In this document: one piece after another, positions 7,459 to 13,110 of the stretch
Layout of the letters: each line of letters opens with the position of its first letter
Numbering within the stretch: the first letter of the stretch is position 1
Assembly: GCA_019594195.1 (NCBI GenBank)
Contig: JAFDTP010000047.1
Location: 1-13,775 of the forward strand
Direction: 5' to 3'
Origin: Thermoplasmata archaeon
GTDB taxonomy: Archaea; Thermoplasmatota; Thermoplasmata; Halarchaeoplasmatales; Halarchaeoplasmataceae
DNA: 13,775 nt
The notes under the pieces: model-generated
What the model was told of the DNA's origin: nothing
Databases searched by the model: none
The model's input: only the letters and a program-made list of their open reading frames with translations
Translations under genes and position numbers: made by a program

Positions 7459-8187
7459 TCAAGGAAGTCGCTTGGCGTGATTCACCACCTCTATAAATGC
7501 ATCCTCTAGGGAATCAGAACCAGTCCTATCCATCAATTCCTTTACGTTACCTTCAGCGACCAATTCTCCTCTCTCTATTATCCCGACCCTATCGGCTAGG
7601 TCTTCTGCTACCGGTGTTATGTGAGTGCTCATAAGTATACATTTTCCTTTATCTGCCAGTTCTTTAATCCGGGTCTTCATTTCTTGAGAAAATCTTGGGT
7701 CAAGAGAACTTGTGGGCTCGTCGAGTACCAAGTTAGGTGGATCATTTATCAATGCGTTCAAAAACAATATCTTTTGTTTCATACCTTTCGAATAACTTCT
7801 CATCTCTTTTTTCATATGCTCGGTCAACTCGAACTCTTCGCCGAACTTCTGTATCTTCTTTGAAAGTTCCACTTCCTCGACATCCTTTAGTGTGCCCATG
7901 GTCTGCAGGAATTCTGAACCGGTCAATCTCCCATATAACTCAGGGTGTTCGGGCATATAACCAAATTCACCTCTAACTTCAGATATATCTCTTGCCGGCC
8001 TACCATCGATCAGTGCTTCTCCGGACGTGGGTTCAAGCAGACCGACGAGTATCTTTATCAAAGTGGTCTTTCCAGCGCCGTTAGAACCGAGGAGAGTGTA
8101 TATCTCTCCCTCTTCTACAGAGATATCGATACCTCTTACCGCCTCGAAATCCCCATAGGATTTCCTGATATCTTTTATCTGTATCAT
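7459..8187 (-). CDS. ABC transporter ATP-binding protein
   Basis: This is a cytoplasmic nucleotide-binding subunit that powers the adjacent ABC-2-like permease. The 242 residues contain Walker A GSNGAGKT (34-41), a Q-loop region GYMPEHPELY (76-85) in which the usual Gln is replaced as often in this subfamily, and the ABC signature SYSKGMKQK (131-139), a degenerate LSGGQ. Walker B VLDEP (154-158) and the switch His of MSTH (189) are also present. The short C-terminus (LMDRTGSDSLEDAFIEV) is typical of ABC-2 exporter ATPases. Its ATG overlaps the stop of the Nif3-like gene (TGATG), so the two are translationally coupled, and the permease follows after 19 bases. The substrate is unknown. Confidence 0.93.
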   Translation of the reverse strand: MIQIKDIRKSYGDFEAVRGIDISVEEGEIYTLLGSNGAGKTTLIKILVGLLEPTSGEALIDGRPARDISEVRGEFGYMPEHPELYGRLTGSEFLQTMGTLKDVEEVELSKKIQKFGEEFELTEHMKKEMRSYSKGMKQKILFLNALINDPPNLVLDEPTSSLDPRFSQEMKTRIKELADKGKCILMSTHITPVAEDLADRVGIIERGELVAEGNVKELMDRTGSDSLEDAFIEVVNHAKRLP

Positions 8188-9140
8188 CAGTTTCTAGAAT
8201 GCCTTATGAATCCGCTGCAAGGTATGATCTCTATTCCTTCTTTTTCCAGTTCATCCAAAAATATGTTAAGGCCCAGGGAGTCACTAGCCATGTGGCCTGC
8301 TATTATGTAATTTATGTGGTTCTCTTCGACTTTTTCTCGATGGTCGTCACTAAGATGCATACCGATTATGGTCCCTACGCCCGCCTCTGCTAATTTCTCG
8401 TAAGATTCTTTACTGCCTTCTGTGCCACCTGTCATCTCTACCACGACTTTTCCTGCGCGGTTATCTTCTTTTCCGACCAGTAGATCGGGACCTGCATTGA
8501 ATTTTCTAGCTTCATGATATTCAGGGATATCTTTAAGGAAGTCCATCACATCTTCTACTTTTTTCAGTTCTTCATCTTCGATCTTATCTGTCAAGAAGGA
8601 TTCTACAAGGTTATCGGTGATAGTGTGTAAACACATCATCGGTATATCAAGAAGTTTAGCTGCATCCAGACTTTGATTATAATTTGCACCCTTGACTTTC
8701 CTCTCTACTTCCTTTATCCTCTTGTTCATCAACCCTTCTGCAACATTTATAGGAACACCCCATTCTTCAAGCATATCTTTCTGAAGTTCCATCACCTCGT
8801 AAAGTGAGGCTAGTCCGACACCACGTGGATGGTGACCGAGAACCAAGTCTATATTTTCATCTTTTTCAGATAGACGATCAGCGAGGACTATCTCACCGGT
8901 GTCTATATTTATACCCGTGAGGATCCTATTCACTTGAGTTTCGGGATCCCCATGAAGGATCCTTGAATCTTCAAAAGGATTAAACATCTTTTGTTCATCG
9001 AAAACTTCTTTGTCTTTTCCTTCTAGGTCTTCGTATTCCTCTTCTGCTTCTTCCATCTTTTTTTCCAATTCTTCTTCGTCTCTCACGTCACCCTCTATAC
9101 CCATCTCTATCGCTAGTTCATATATCTCTTCTAGTCTCAT
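8187..9140 (-). CDS. Nif3-like dinuclear metal-centre protein
   Basis: The protein belongs to the NIF3/YbgI (DUF34) family of toroidal hexameric metal-binding proteins. These are widely conserved, and their reaction is not established; a link to GTP cyclohydrolase-like or metal-related roles has been proposed. Metal ligands are recognisable: H103-H104 in LGHHPRG, H172 and D176 in LHTITD, and H283 with D287 in GHMASD, where the family usually has Glu. It is 317 residues, longer than bacterial YbgI (about 247). The extra length is a very acidic, Lys/Glu-rich N-terminal segment (about 20-60) that may form a coiled coil. It leads an operon with the ABC ATPase (overlapping stop/start) and permease. 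An AT-rich box near 9166-9176 makes the message nearly leaderless. Confidence 0.88.
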   Translation of the reverse strand: MRLEEIYELAIEMGIEGDVRDEEELEKKMEEAEEEYEDLEGKDKEVFDEQKMFNPFEDSRILHGDPETQVNRILTGINIDTGEIVLADRLSEKDENIDLVLGHHPRGVGLASLYEVMELQKDMLEEWGVPINVAEGLMNKRIKEVERKVKGANYNQSLDAAKLLDIPMMCLHTITDNLVESFLTDKIEDEELKKVEDVMDFLKDIPEYHEARKFNAGPDLLVGKEDNRAGKVVVEMTGGTEGSKESYEKLAEAGVGTIIGMHLSDDHREKVEENHINYIIAGHMASDSLGLNIFLDELEKEGIEIIPCSGFIRHSRN

Positions 9141-9165
9141 GTTTATCTAATATTCTAGGATGGCA

Positions 9166-9176
9166 GGGAATTAATA
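9166..9176 (-). promoter_or_regulatory. promoter of Nif3-ABC transporter operon
   Basis: The minus strand carries an AATATTAATTC-type box centred near 9171, about 30 bases before the ATG at 9140. The expected transcript start is close to 9145. The nested palindrome element begins roughly 10 bases upstream of this box, a suitable distance for a regulator of this promoter. Confidence 0.4.
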
Positions 9177-9185
9177 TTCTTTTGC

Positions 9186-9237
9186 ATCTTACCTCGATTT
9201 CAATCGAGGTCATAGTGAAAGTCGACTTTCGTAAGAT
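9186..9237. repeat. nested inverted repeats, possible three-way junction
   Basis: Outer arms ATCTTAC (9186-9192) and GTAAGAT (9231-9237) enclose two further palindromes. One is ACCTCGAT/ATCGAGGT (9191-9198 and 9203-9210) around a TTCA loop. The other is the perfect 14-base palindrome GAAAGTCGACTTTC (9217-9230), which directly abuts the right outer arm. Together they could form a three-way junction in RNA or a cruciform-like structure in DNA. The element lies between the divergent Nif3-like and HPP genes, outside both core promoters. No T-run follows on either strand, which argues against a simple terminator. It could be an operator cluster or a small structured RNA; the sequence alone does not decide. 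Confidence 0.55.
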
Positions 9238-9240
9238 CGT

Positions 9241-9266
9241 AAGAATTTCATACAAGAAATAATTCT
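9241..9266. repeat. AT-rich inverted repeat next to nested palindromes
   Basis: AAGAATT (9241-9247) and AATTCTT (9260-9266) are complementary, and between them ATTTC/GAAAT can pair around an ATACAA loop. It follows the three-way-junction-like element by three bases. Base composition is AT-rich, so chance is a real possibility. Confidence 0.25.
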
Positions 9267-9293
9267 TTTAAGATTCAGAAGCGTAGATCCCAA

Positions 9294-9306
9294 TAAAAAA
9301 TATTTT
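9294..9306 (+). promoter_or_regulatory. promoter of HPP-family gene
   Basis: The AT-only run TAAAAAATATTTT is the best core promoter candidate before the HPP gene. It puts the transcript start at about 9321-9328, in front of the ATG at 9332. Confidence 0.4.
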
Positions 9307-9320
9307 GTATGCCTTTATTT

Positions 9321-9332
9321 ATGCATTCTTGA
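9321..9332 (+). promoter_or_regulatory. three-codon mini-ORF overlapping HPP gene start
   Basis: ATG CAT TCT TGA sits directly before the gene. Its stop overlaps a TTG (9329) as TTGA and the ATG (9332) as TGATG. The mini ATG is 8 bases upstream of the TTG, as at the polD small subunit, ubiX and aIF1A starts. Confidence 0.3.
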
Positions 9333-9808
9333 TGCTCAGGATATTCGATATCAAACTCAGGAAAGAAACTTTGAAAAACTATGTAGGACAGAGTTTTTTA
9401 GCTGCTTTGGTACTTTATTTTGGTCTTAACCTCCCAGTTCTTGGAGAAGAGATCATCTTGGTCGCGGCCGCTGGATCTTCCGCATTTGTGGTGTTCGCGA
9501 TGCCTTCAAGCAGAACATCAACCCCTCGAAGGGTCATCGGCAGTCATCTCATATGCGGCCTTATAGGTTTTGCTTTCAATTTTGTTTATCCCTCCATCCT
9601 ACCTTTCGAGATAGCAGTATCTCTTGCACTCGGTTTTTCTATATTGGCTATGGTATCTCTTTGGTTCGAGCATCCACCTGCTGGAGGGACTGTGCTATAC
9701 TTCGTGGTCAATCCGCAGCCAGTAGCATTCATTTCTTTACTTTTACTGGTGAGTATAATGACAACTTTATCTTATGTTATCCATCCCTATCTCAAGGATC
9801 TTGTCTGA
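9332..9808 (+). CDS. HPP-family integral membrane protein
   Basis: This is a small membrane protein of the HPP family, named for a conserved His-Pro-Pro. Plant chloroplast members transport nitrite, but archaeal substrates are unknown. From the ATG at 9332 it has 158 residues, with about five hydrophobic segments. Between the second and third lies MPSSRTSTPRRVIGSH, the family's conserved loop, and the fourth is followed by FEHPPAGGTVL, which holds the HPP motif. The N-terminal MLRIFDIKLRKETLKNYV matches how family members begin, so I prefer ATG 9332 over TTG 9329 or TTG 9305. It appears to be transcribed alone; aIF1A downstream has its own TATA box. Confidence 0.85.
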   Translation: MLRIFDIKLRKETLKNYVGQSFLAALVLYFGLNLPVLGEEIILVAAAGSSAFVVFAMPSSRTSTPRRVIGSHLICGLIGFAFNFVYPSILPFEIAVSLALGFSILAMVSLWFEHPPAGGTVLYFVVNPQPVAFISLLLLVSIMTTLSYVIHPYLKDLV

Positions 9809-9837
9809 ATACCGTTACTCTATCGCTTCAACAAAGA

Positions 9838-9846
9838 TTATATAAA
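9838..9846 (+). promoter_or_regulatory. TATA box of aIF1A gene
   Basis: TTATATAAA is centred at 9842, predicting a transcript start at about 9866-9868. That falls downstream of a possible TTG start at 9859. It supports the later TTG at 9874 as the true start, or initiation at the mini-ORF ATG at 9866. Confidence 0.6.
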
Positions 9847-9865
9847 GCCCATATTTAATTGGAAC

Positions 9866-9877
9866 ATGATACTTTGA
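9866..9877 (+). promoter_or_regulatory. three-codon mini-ORF overlapping aIF1A start
   Basis: ATG ATA CTT TGA overlaps the TTG at 9874 as TTGA, with the mini ATG 8 bases upstream. The TATA box centre is 24 bases before this ATG, so the RNA 5' end may coincide with it and make the mini-ORF leaderless. Confidence 0.35.
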
Positions 9878-10188
9878 CCAATGATGAAGAAGATGAAGTA
9901 GTAAGGGTTCCATACCCGGACAGAAGTGAAGGACAGATGTTCGCAATAGCAGAAAATATGTTAGGTGGAGCTAGAGTGAGGGTCATATGTGAGGACGGCG
10001 AATCCCGGATGGGCAGGATACCCGGAAAACTAAAAAAACGTATGTGGATTAGAGAAGACGATCTACTGATAGTTGATCCGTGGGATTTTCAAGATGAAAA
10101 GTGTGACATAAAATACCGTTATACCAGAACCCAGGTCAATTATTTGAGGAAAAAGAACGACCTACCCGATACTCTAGATGTATTTTGA
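9874..10188 (+). CDS. eif1A: translation initiation factor aIF1A
   Basis: This factor binds the A site of the small ribosomal subunit and, with aIF1 and aIF2, promotes scanning and start-codon selection. From the TTG at 9874 it has 104 residues (109 from TTG 9859). The S1/OB-fold core is complete: MLGGARVRVICEDGESRMGRIPG, then KKRMWIREDDLLIVDPWDFQDEKCDIKYRYT and TQVNYLRKKNDLPD. All of these match archaeal aIF1A closely. The short acidic N-terminal tail is normal for the family. The TATA spacing favours the later start. trm112 follows 50 bases downstream with a possible promoter of its own. Confidence 0.95.
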   Translation: MTNDEEDEVVRVPYPDRSEGQMFAIAENMLGGARVRVICEDGESRMGRIPGKLKKRMWIREDDLLIVDPWDFQDEKCDIKYRYTRTQVNYLRKKNDLPDTLDVF

Positions 10189-10238
10189 ACCATCTAGATA
10201 AGATCTAAACATTTTCCAACAATAAAGGATGGATGATC

Positions 10239-10442
10239 ATGAAAAAAGATCTTCTCGATATCCTAAGATGCCCTAAGTGCAAGGGTGAACTCGGGGTGAG
10301 TATCCCGGGTGAAGTGGAAGATAGTTCTACATATGAAGATCTACCCGAAGAGATTGAGGAAGGAGAATTGCACTGTGAAAAATGTGGGTTAAACTATCCC
10401 GTCGAGGATGGAATCCCGAATATGCTTCCACCAGAGGAGTGA
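10239..10442 (+). CDS. trm112: Trm112-family zinc-binding methyltransferase activator
   Basis: Archaeal Trm112 is a small hub protein that stabilises and activates several SAM-dependent methyltransferases acting on tRNA, rRNA or translation factors. From the ATG at 10239 it has 67 residues (69 from the ATG at 10233). It shows the family's opening KKDLLDILRCPKC, a variable acidic insert (about 24-43), and LHCEKCGLNYPVEDGIPNML, with two CxxC pairs to bind zinc. Bacterial YcaR-type proteins are similar, but the length and two CxxC pairs fit Trm112. It is convergent with tsr3, with only 7 bases between stops and a shared palindrome/T-run. Confidence 0.85.
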   Translation: MKKDLLDILRCPKCKGELGVSIPGEVEDSSTYEDLPEEIEEGELHCEKCGLNYPVEDGIPNMLPPEE

Positions 10443-10457
10443 ATAGTTACTATTTTT
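10442..10457 (+). terminator. shared palindrome and T-run between trm112 and tsr3
   Basis: AATAGTTACTATT (10442-10454) is a perfect inverted repeat around a single T. It overlaps the trm112 stop codon by one base and the whole tsr3 stop codon. On the plus strand it runs into TTTTT (10453-10457), suggesting a terminator for trm112 inside the tsr3 coding end. Confidence 0.4.
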
Positions 10458-10953
10458 GCTGCATGTAATCGTTTTGGATATCCACGATCTCTTCACTACT
10501 TTCAGCATCTCGATAATCATCTAGAGGATTTTCATTCATTTCGAAGAATTGTTCTCCCCAATTAAATATCGATAGTATCTCCTTTGCCTGATCTTCCTCA
10601 CCAAGGATGTAAAGCGCCGCAGCTATCGCTTCGACCGTCGTGAGCTGGAAAGGATTCCCATAGTTGACTGGATTCACAGCTACTAGATAAGGTAATGCTC
10701 TTCCGTTTTCGTATTTAGGTATCTTTTCTTCAGCCTCCGTCCAAGTGCAATCGATTGCTCTGATACCGCCAGACTTCGCTTCAGTCCTATCTTGAGGGGA
10801 TATAGCTTTTTCTGCCAAAGGATTAAGATATATGCCCCCTCTACCGAGCTCTCTGTCATTCACTATCCTCTCTGCATATTTGTTATCTATCAACTTCCTA
10901 GCCGTGCACTTTTTTGGGTCACATTCACGATAATCCAATATGAATAGATCCAT
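10450..10953 (-). CDS. tsr3: Tsr3, 16S rRNA aminocarboxypropyltransferase
   Basis: Tsr3 (formerly DUF367) transfers the 3-amino-3-carboxypropyl group of SAM to the hypermodified pseudouridine near the decoding site of small-subunit rRNA, late in ribosome biogenesis. The 167-residue protein has the RLI-like N-terminus LDYRECDPKKCTARKLI and the segments IYLNPLAEKAISPQDR, IRAIDCTW, RALPYLVAVNPVNYG and LTTVEAIAAALYILG. The last two contain conserved family residues of the SAM/RNA site. The ATG at 10953 is correctly spaced from an AT-rich box at about 10978-10986 for a leaderless message. An upstream in-frame ATG (10965) is closed after one codon by a TGA. Confidence 0.93.
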   Translation of the reverse strand: MDLFILDYRECDPKKCTARKLIDNKYAERIVNDRELGRGGIYLNPLAEKAISPQDRTEAKSGGIRAIDCTWTEAEEKIPKYENGRALPYLVAVNPVNYGNPFQLTTVEAIAAALYILGEEDQAKEILSIFNWGEQFFEMNENPLDDYRDAESSEEIVDIQNDYMQQK

Positions 10954-10977
10954 ACGTCAGCCCATTAAAATCATCAG

Positions 10978-10986
10978 TAATAAATC
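10978..10986 (-). promoter_or_regulatory. TATA box of tsr3
   Basis: The minus strand reads GATTTATTA here, centred about 29 bases before the tsr3 ATG. It predicts an RNA start within a few bases of the start codon. Confidence 0.4.
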
Positions 10987-11026
10987 ATTCGAAACATACT
11001 GATTTCGATGTCATAGAAACCAAATT

Positions 11027-11065
11027 GATTGACAAAAAAGGAAAAAATATAAGAACAAGTCAATC
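11027..11065. repeat. inverted repeat flanking RDD-tiaS TATA box
   Basis: GATTGAC (11027-11033) and GTCAATC (11059-11065) are exact complements separated by 25 bases, and the core promoter box (11042-11052) lies between them. The right arm would sit just upstream of the transcript start. This is the geometry of an operator that brackets a promoter, though a 7-base match at this spacing can also arise by chance. Confidence 0.35.
11042..11052 (+). promoter_or_regulatory. TATA box of RDD-tiaS operon
   Basis: AAAAAATATAA is centred near 11047, giving a predicted RNA start near 11073. That is about 10 bases before the ATG at 11084 of a 13-codon upstream ORF and about 50 bases before the RDD gene. 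Confidence 0.5.
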
Positions 11066-11083
11066 CATAACTTACCACACCCG

Positions 11084-11125
11084 ATGATGACGAATCCAAA
11101 ACTGAAAGGGCAAACAGCTTATTGA
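11084..11125 (+). promoter_or_regulatory. 13-codon upstream ORF overlapping RDD gene start
   Basis: A reading frame starting ATG ATG encodes MMTNPKLKGQTAY and ends at TGA 11123-11125. The stop overlaps the TTG at 11122 (TTGA) and the ATG at 11125 of the RDD gene, the same type of overlap as the three-codon mini-ORFs elsewhere in the window. It lies at the 5' end of the predicted RDD-tiaS transcript. It may be a leader peptide gene, or the true N-terminus of the RDD protein separated by a frame change. Confidence 0.35.
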
Positions 11126-11793
11126 TGATGATTGATGGGCAGTCTGAGGGTATAAAAAATCTAAGCGTAGATAACATGGTAACTGGATTTGATTTACTGC
11201 ACGATAACAAGCCTCTTCAGAAACACTGGATCAGGAGGTTCATCGCTTATATCATCGACTTCTTCGTTTCTTCTATATTAGTCTACATAGTCTTTTTCGT
11301 CCTGACCCTTGGTCTGCTTGAACCGACGATGTTGATCTATTTTCCTATGATCGCGGGTATGGTTCAGGTTTTCTATTCGGCGGCTTTGGAATATACTAGT
11401 AAAAAGACATTCGGTAAAGCAATAATGCAACTCGAAGTTGAGCCCTTGATCCACACCTTTGAGATATCGGACTCTCTGATAAGGAATTTCAGTAAACTTC
11501 ACGGCATTTTGGTCCTACTAGACTGGGTCGCAGGCATGGCCAGCGAAGGTGATCCCAGACAGCGATACTTAGATAGATTGAGCGAGACGACCGTTACAGC
11601 TGCCGGAGAACCACTACATTTCAGGGAATTTATCGAAGATCACCTATTCAGTCAAGAGGTGGATGAAGAAGAGTCTGAAGAAGTCGAGCAGGGTTTAGAG
11701 GAGGACACGAGAAGGTGTCGTGAGTGCGGTGGAAAATTGAAAGATATAGGTGAAGGAAAATCCAGATGTAGAGATTGTGGCCGGATACAATAA
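11125..11793 (+). CDS. RDD-family membrane protein with C-terminal zinc ribbon
   Basis: This is a small membrane protein of unknown function. Of the 222 residues from ATG 11125, about 36-125 form an RDD domain. The signature RRFIAYIIDFF opens the first membrane helix, a second helix contains FPMIAGMVQVFYSA, and the typical TFGKAIMQLEV closes the domain. An acidic linker (EVDEEESEEVEQGLEED) leads to a C-terminal zinc ribbon with two CxxC pairs (CRECG...CRDCG). Such a tail suggests nucleic-acid or protein contact on the cytoplasmic face. Starts at TTG 11122, ATG 11125 or 11128 are equivalent; an ATG at 11176 would still keep the domain. tiaS begins one base after its stop, so the two are one operon. 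Confidence 0.75.
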   Translation: MMIDGQSEGIKNLSVDNMVTGFDLLHDNKPLQKHWIRRFIAYIIDFFVSSILVYIVFFVLTLGLLEPTMLIYFPMIAGMVQVFYSAALEYTSKKTFGKAIMQLEVEPLIHTFEISDSLIRNFSKLHGILVLLDWVAGMASEGDPRQRYLDRLSETTVTAAGEPLHFREFIEDHLFSQEVDEEESEEVEQGLEEDTRRCRECGGKLKDIGEGKSRCRDCGRIQ

Positions 11794-11794
11794 G

Positions 11795-13090
11795 ATGTAT
11801 ATAGCTGTTGATGACACGGATTCTAGAGAAGGGATGTGCACAACTTTTCTTGCAACGGAATTGGTGAAAGAATTCAAAGAATATCAATTATTAGATCATC
11901 CTAGGCTCGTCAGGTTGAATCCTAATGTGCCTTGGAAGACAAGAGGTAATGGAGCTATAGTTTTGCCTCTTGGTGAGGGCATCGAAAAAAAGAATAAAAT
12001 AGGCGAGATCCGTGGTGAGGATATCTGGACTTTTAAAGGGGAACATACAACCGATGATACTGTTTTTCAGAGAGCAAAGCGAGTTGTCGAAAATTTAGCC
12101 CATACCGAAGAAGAAGAAACCAATCCAGGACTTATCGTAGCTCAGGAGAAAACCCCGGTCGAACTTTATCAAAAGGCGGTCAAAGATTTAGTCGAACTTG
12201 AAGAGGTTTTAGAATCACTTGAACAAGGTGAATATATCTACAAGGGATACGGAAAGTGTAGAGGTCTTATAGGTGCTTCAGCTGGCTTAGCATGGCGTCC
12301 AGAAGATTTCACATATGAATTGCTCTCTTATCGTGATGAAAATTTTTGGGGAAAACCAAGGACTATCGACGGATCTTCAGTTAAGGAACTCGATGAAAAG
12401 ATCGAAGGGTCCTTCGACAATTACGACCATGTGGAGGAGAAGCAGGCAATAGCTCCTACATCCCCCTGTCCTGTCCTCTATGGGGTCAGAGGAGATGATC
12501 CGATCGAACTACAGAAAGCTCTTGAGCTAGTTGAGGGGGAGGAACCAGAGAGATGGATAACTTTTTTGAGTAACCAGGCAACAGATGAACATATACAGTC
12601 TACGACTCTGTCCGAAGCGAACGCTTGGAATTCAGTAAAGGTGACCGGAAAGATATCCTCTGAACCTCGGTGGATAGAAGGTGGACACCTATTGTTTCAG
12701 ATAGATGATGGGACAGATAAGATAACTGCGGCCGCATATGAGCCCACTAAAAATTTTAGAGACGTAGTAAAAGAACTCATCAAGGGAGATAAGATAGAGC
12801 TTTGGGGAGCGATAAGAAAGGATCCAAGGACCTTGAATATCGAGAAGATGAGGATATTAGAGCTTGAGGAAAAAGTCGTAAAGATCAGTAATCCCGAGTG
12901 CCCGAAGTGTGGTAAAAACATGTCCTCGCTGGGAAAGAATGCCGGTTATAGATGTAAAAGATGCAGGACAAAAGCTGAAGAGGACCAAGCCGTTAAGGAA
13001 AAAGTAGATAGAGATATCTATGAAAGATGGTATGAAGTCCCCGTTTCAGCAAGAAGGCATCTAACAAAACCGTTGAAAAGGATGGATTAG
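11795..13090 (+). CDS. tiaS: TiaS, tRNA(Ile2) 2-agmatinylcytidine synthetase
   Basis: TiaS uses ATP to attach agmatine to C34 of the CAU anticodon of tRNA-Ile2, so that archaeal ribosomes read AUA as isoleucine. The 431 residues match the family throughout. The N-terminal kinase-like DDTDS is at 6-10 with GMCTTFL (13-19). A DUF1743-type region (150-235) contains GYGKCRGLIGASAGLAW. FLSNQATDEH (257-266) is followed by an OB-fold (about 281-345) and a zinc ribbon with C369, C372, C387 and C390. The tail SARRHLTKPL is characteristic. The ATG at 11795 follows the RDD gene stop by one base, implying translational coupling; an in-frame extension to 11750 would lie inside the RDD gene and lacks family support. 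AUA codons are frequent in this window, in line with need for the enzyme. Confidence 0.95.
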   Translation: MYIAVDDTDSREGMCTTFLATELVKEFKEYQLLDHPRLVRLNPNVPWKTRGNGAIVLPLGEGIEKKNKIGEIRGEDIWTFKGEHTTDDTVFQRAKRVVENLAHTEEEETNPGLIVAQEKTPVELYQKAVKDLVELEEVLESLEQGEYIYKGYGKCRGLIGASAGLAWRPEDFTYELLSYRDENFWGKPRTIDGSSVKELDEKIEGSFDNYDHVEEKQAIAPTSPCPVLYGVRGDDPIELQKALELVEGEEPERWITFLSNQATDEHIQSTTLSEANAWNSVKVTGKISSEPRWIEGGHLLFQIDDGTDKITAAAYEPTKNFRDVVKELIKGDKIELWGAIRKDPRTLNIEKMRILELEEKVVKISNPECPKCGKNMSSLGKNAGYRCKRCRTKAEEDQAVKEKVDRDIYERWYEVPVSARRHLTKPLKRMD

Positions 13091-13110
13091 AAAAAGGTTT
13101 TCGGTCGGAT

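Noticed and set aside
9186..9237. nested palindromes as a rho-independent-style terminator
   Set aside because: No T-run follows on either strand, and the element is upstream of both flanking genes rather than after one.
9186..9266. C/D-box or H/ACA guide RNA
   Set aside because: No C-box/D-box pair was seen. An ACA at 9252-9254 follows a stem, but no clear pseudouridylation pocket could be drawn, so the call is not supportable.
9859..9873. earlier TTG start for aIF1A
   Set aside because: The TATA box centred at 9842 predicts the RNA to start after this codon, so it is unlikely to be in the message; it is kept only as an alternative.
11750..11794. 15-codon N-terminal extension of TiaS
   Set aside because: The extension lies within the RDD gene in another frame, and the family N-terminus MYIAVDDTDS begins at the ATG at 11795.
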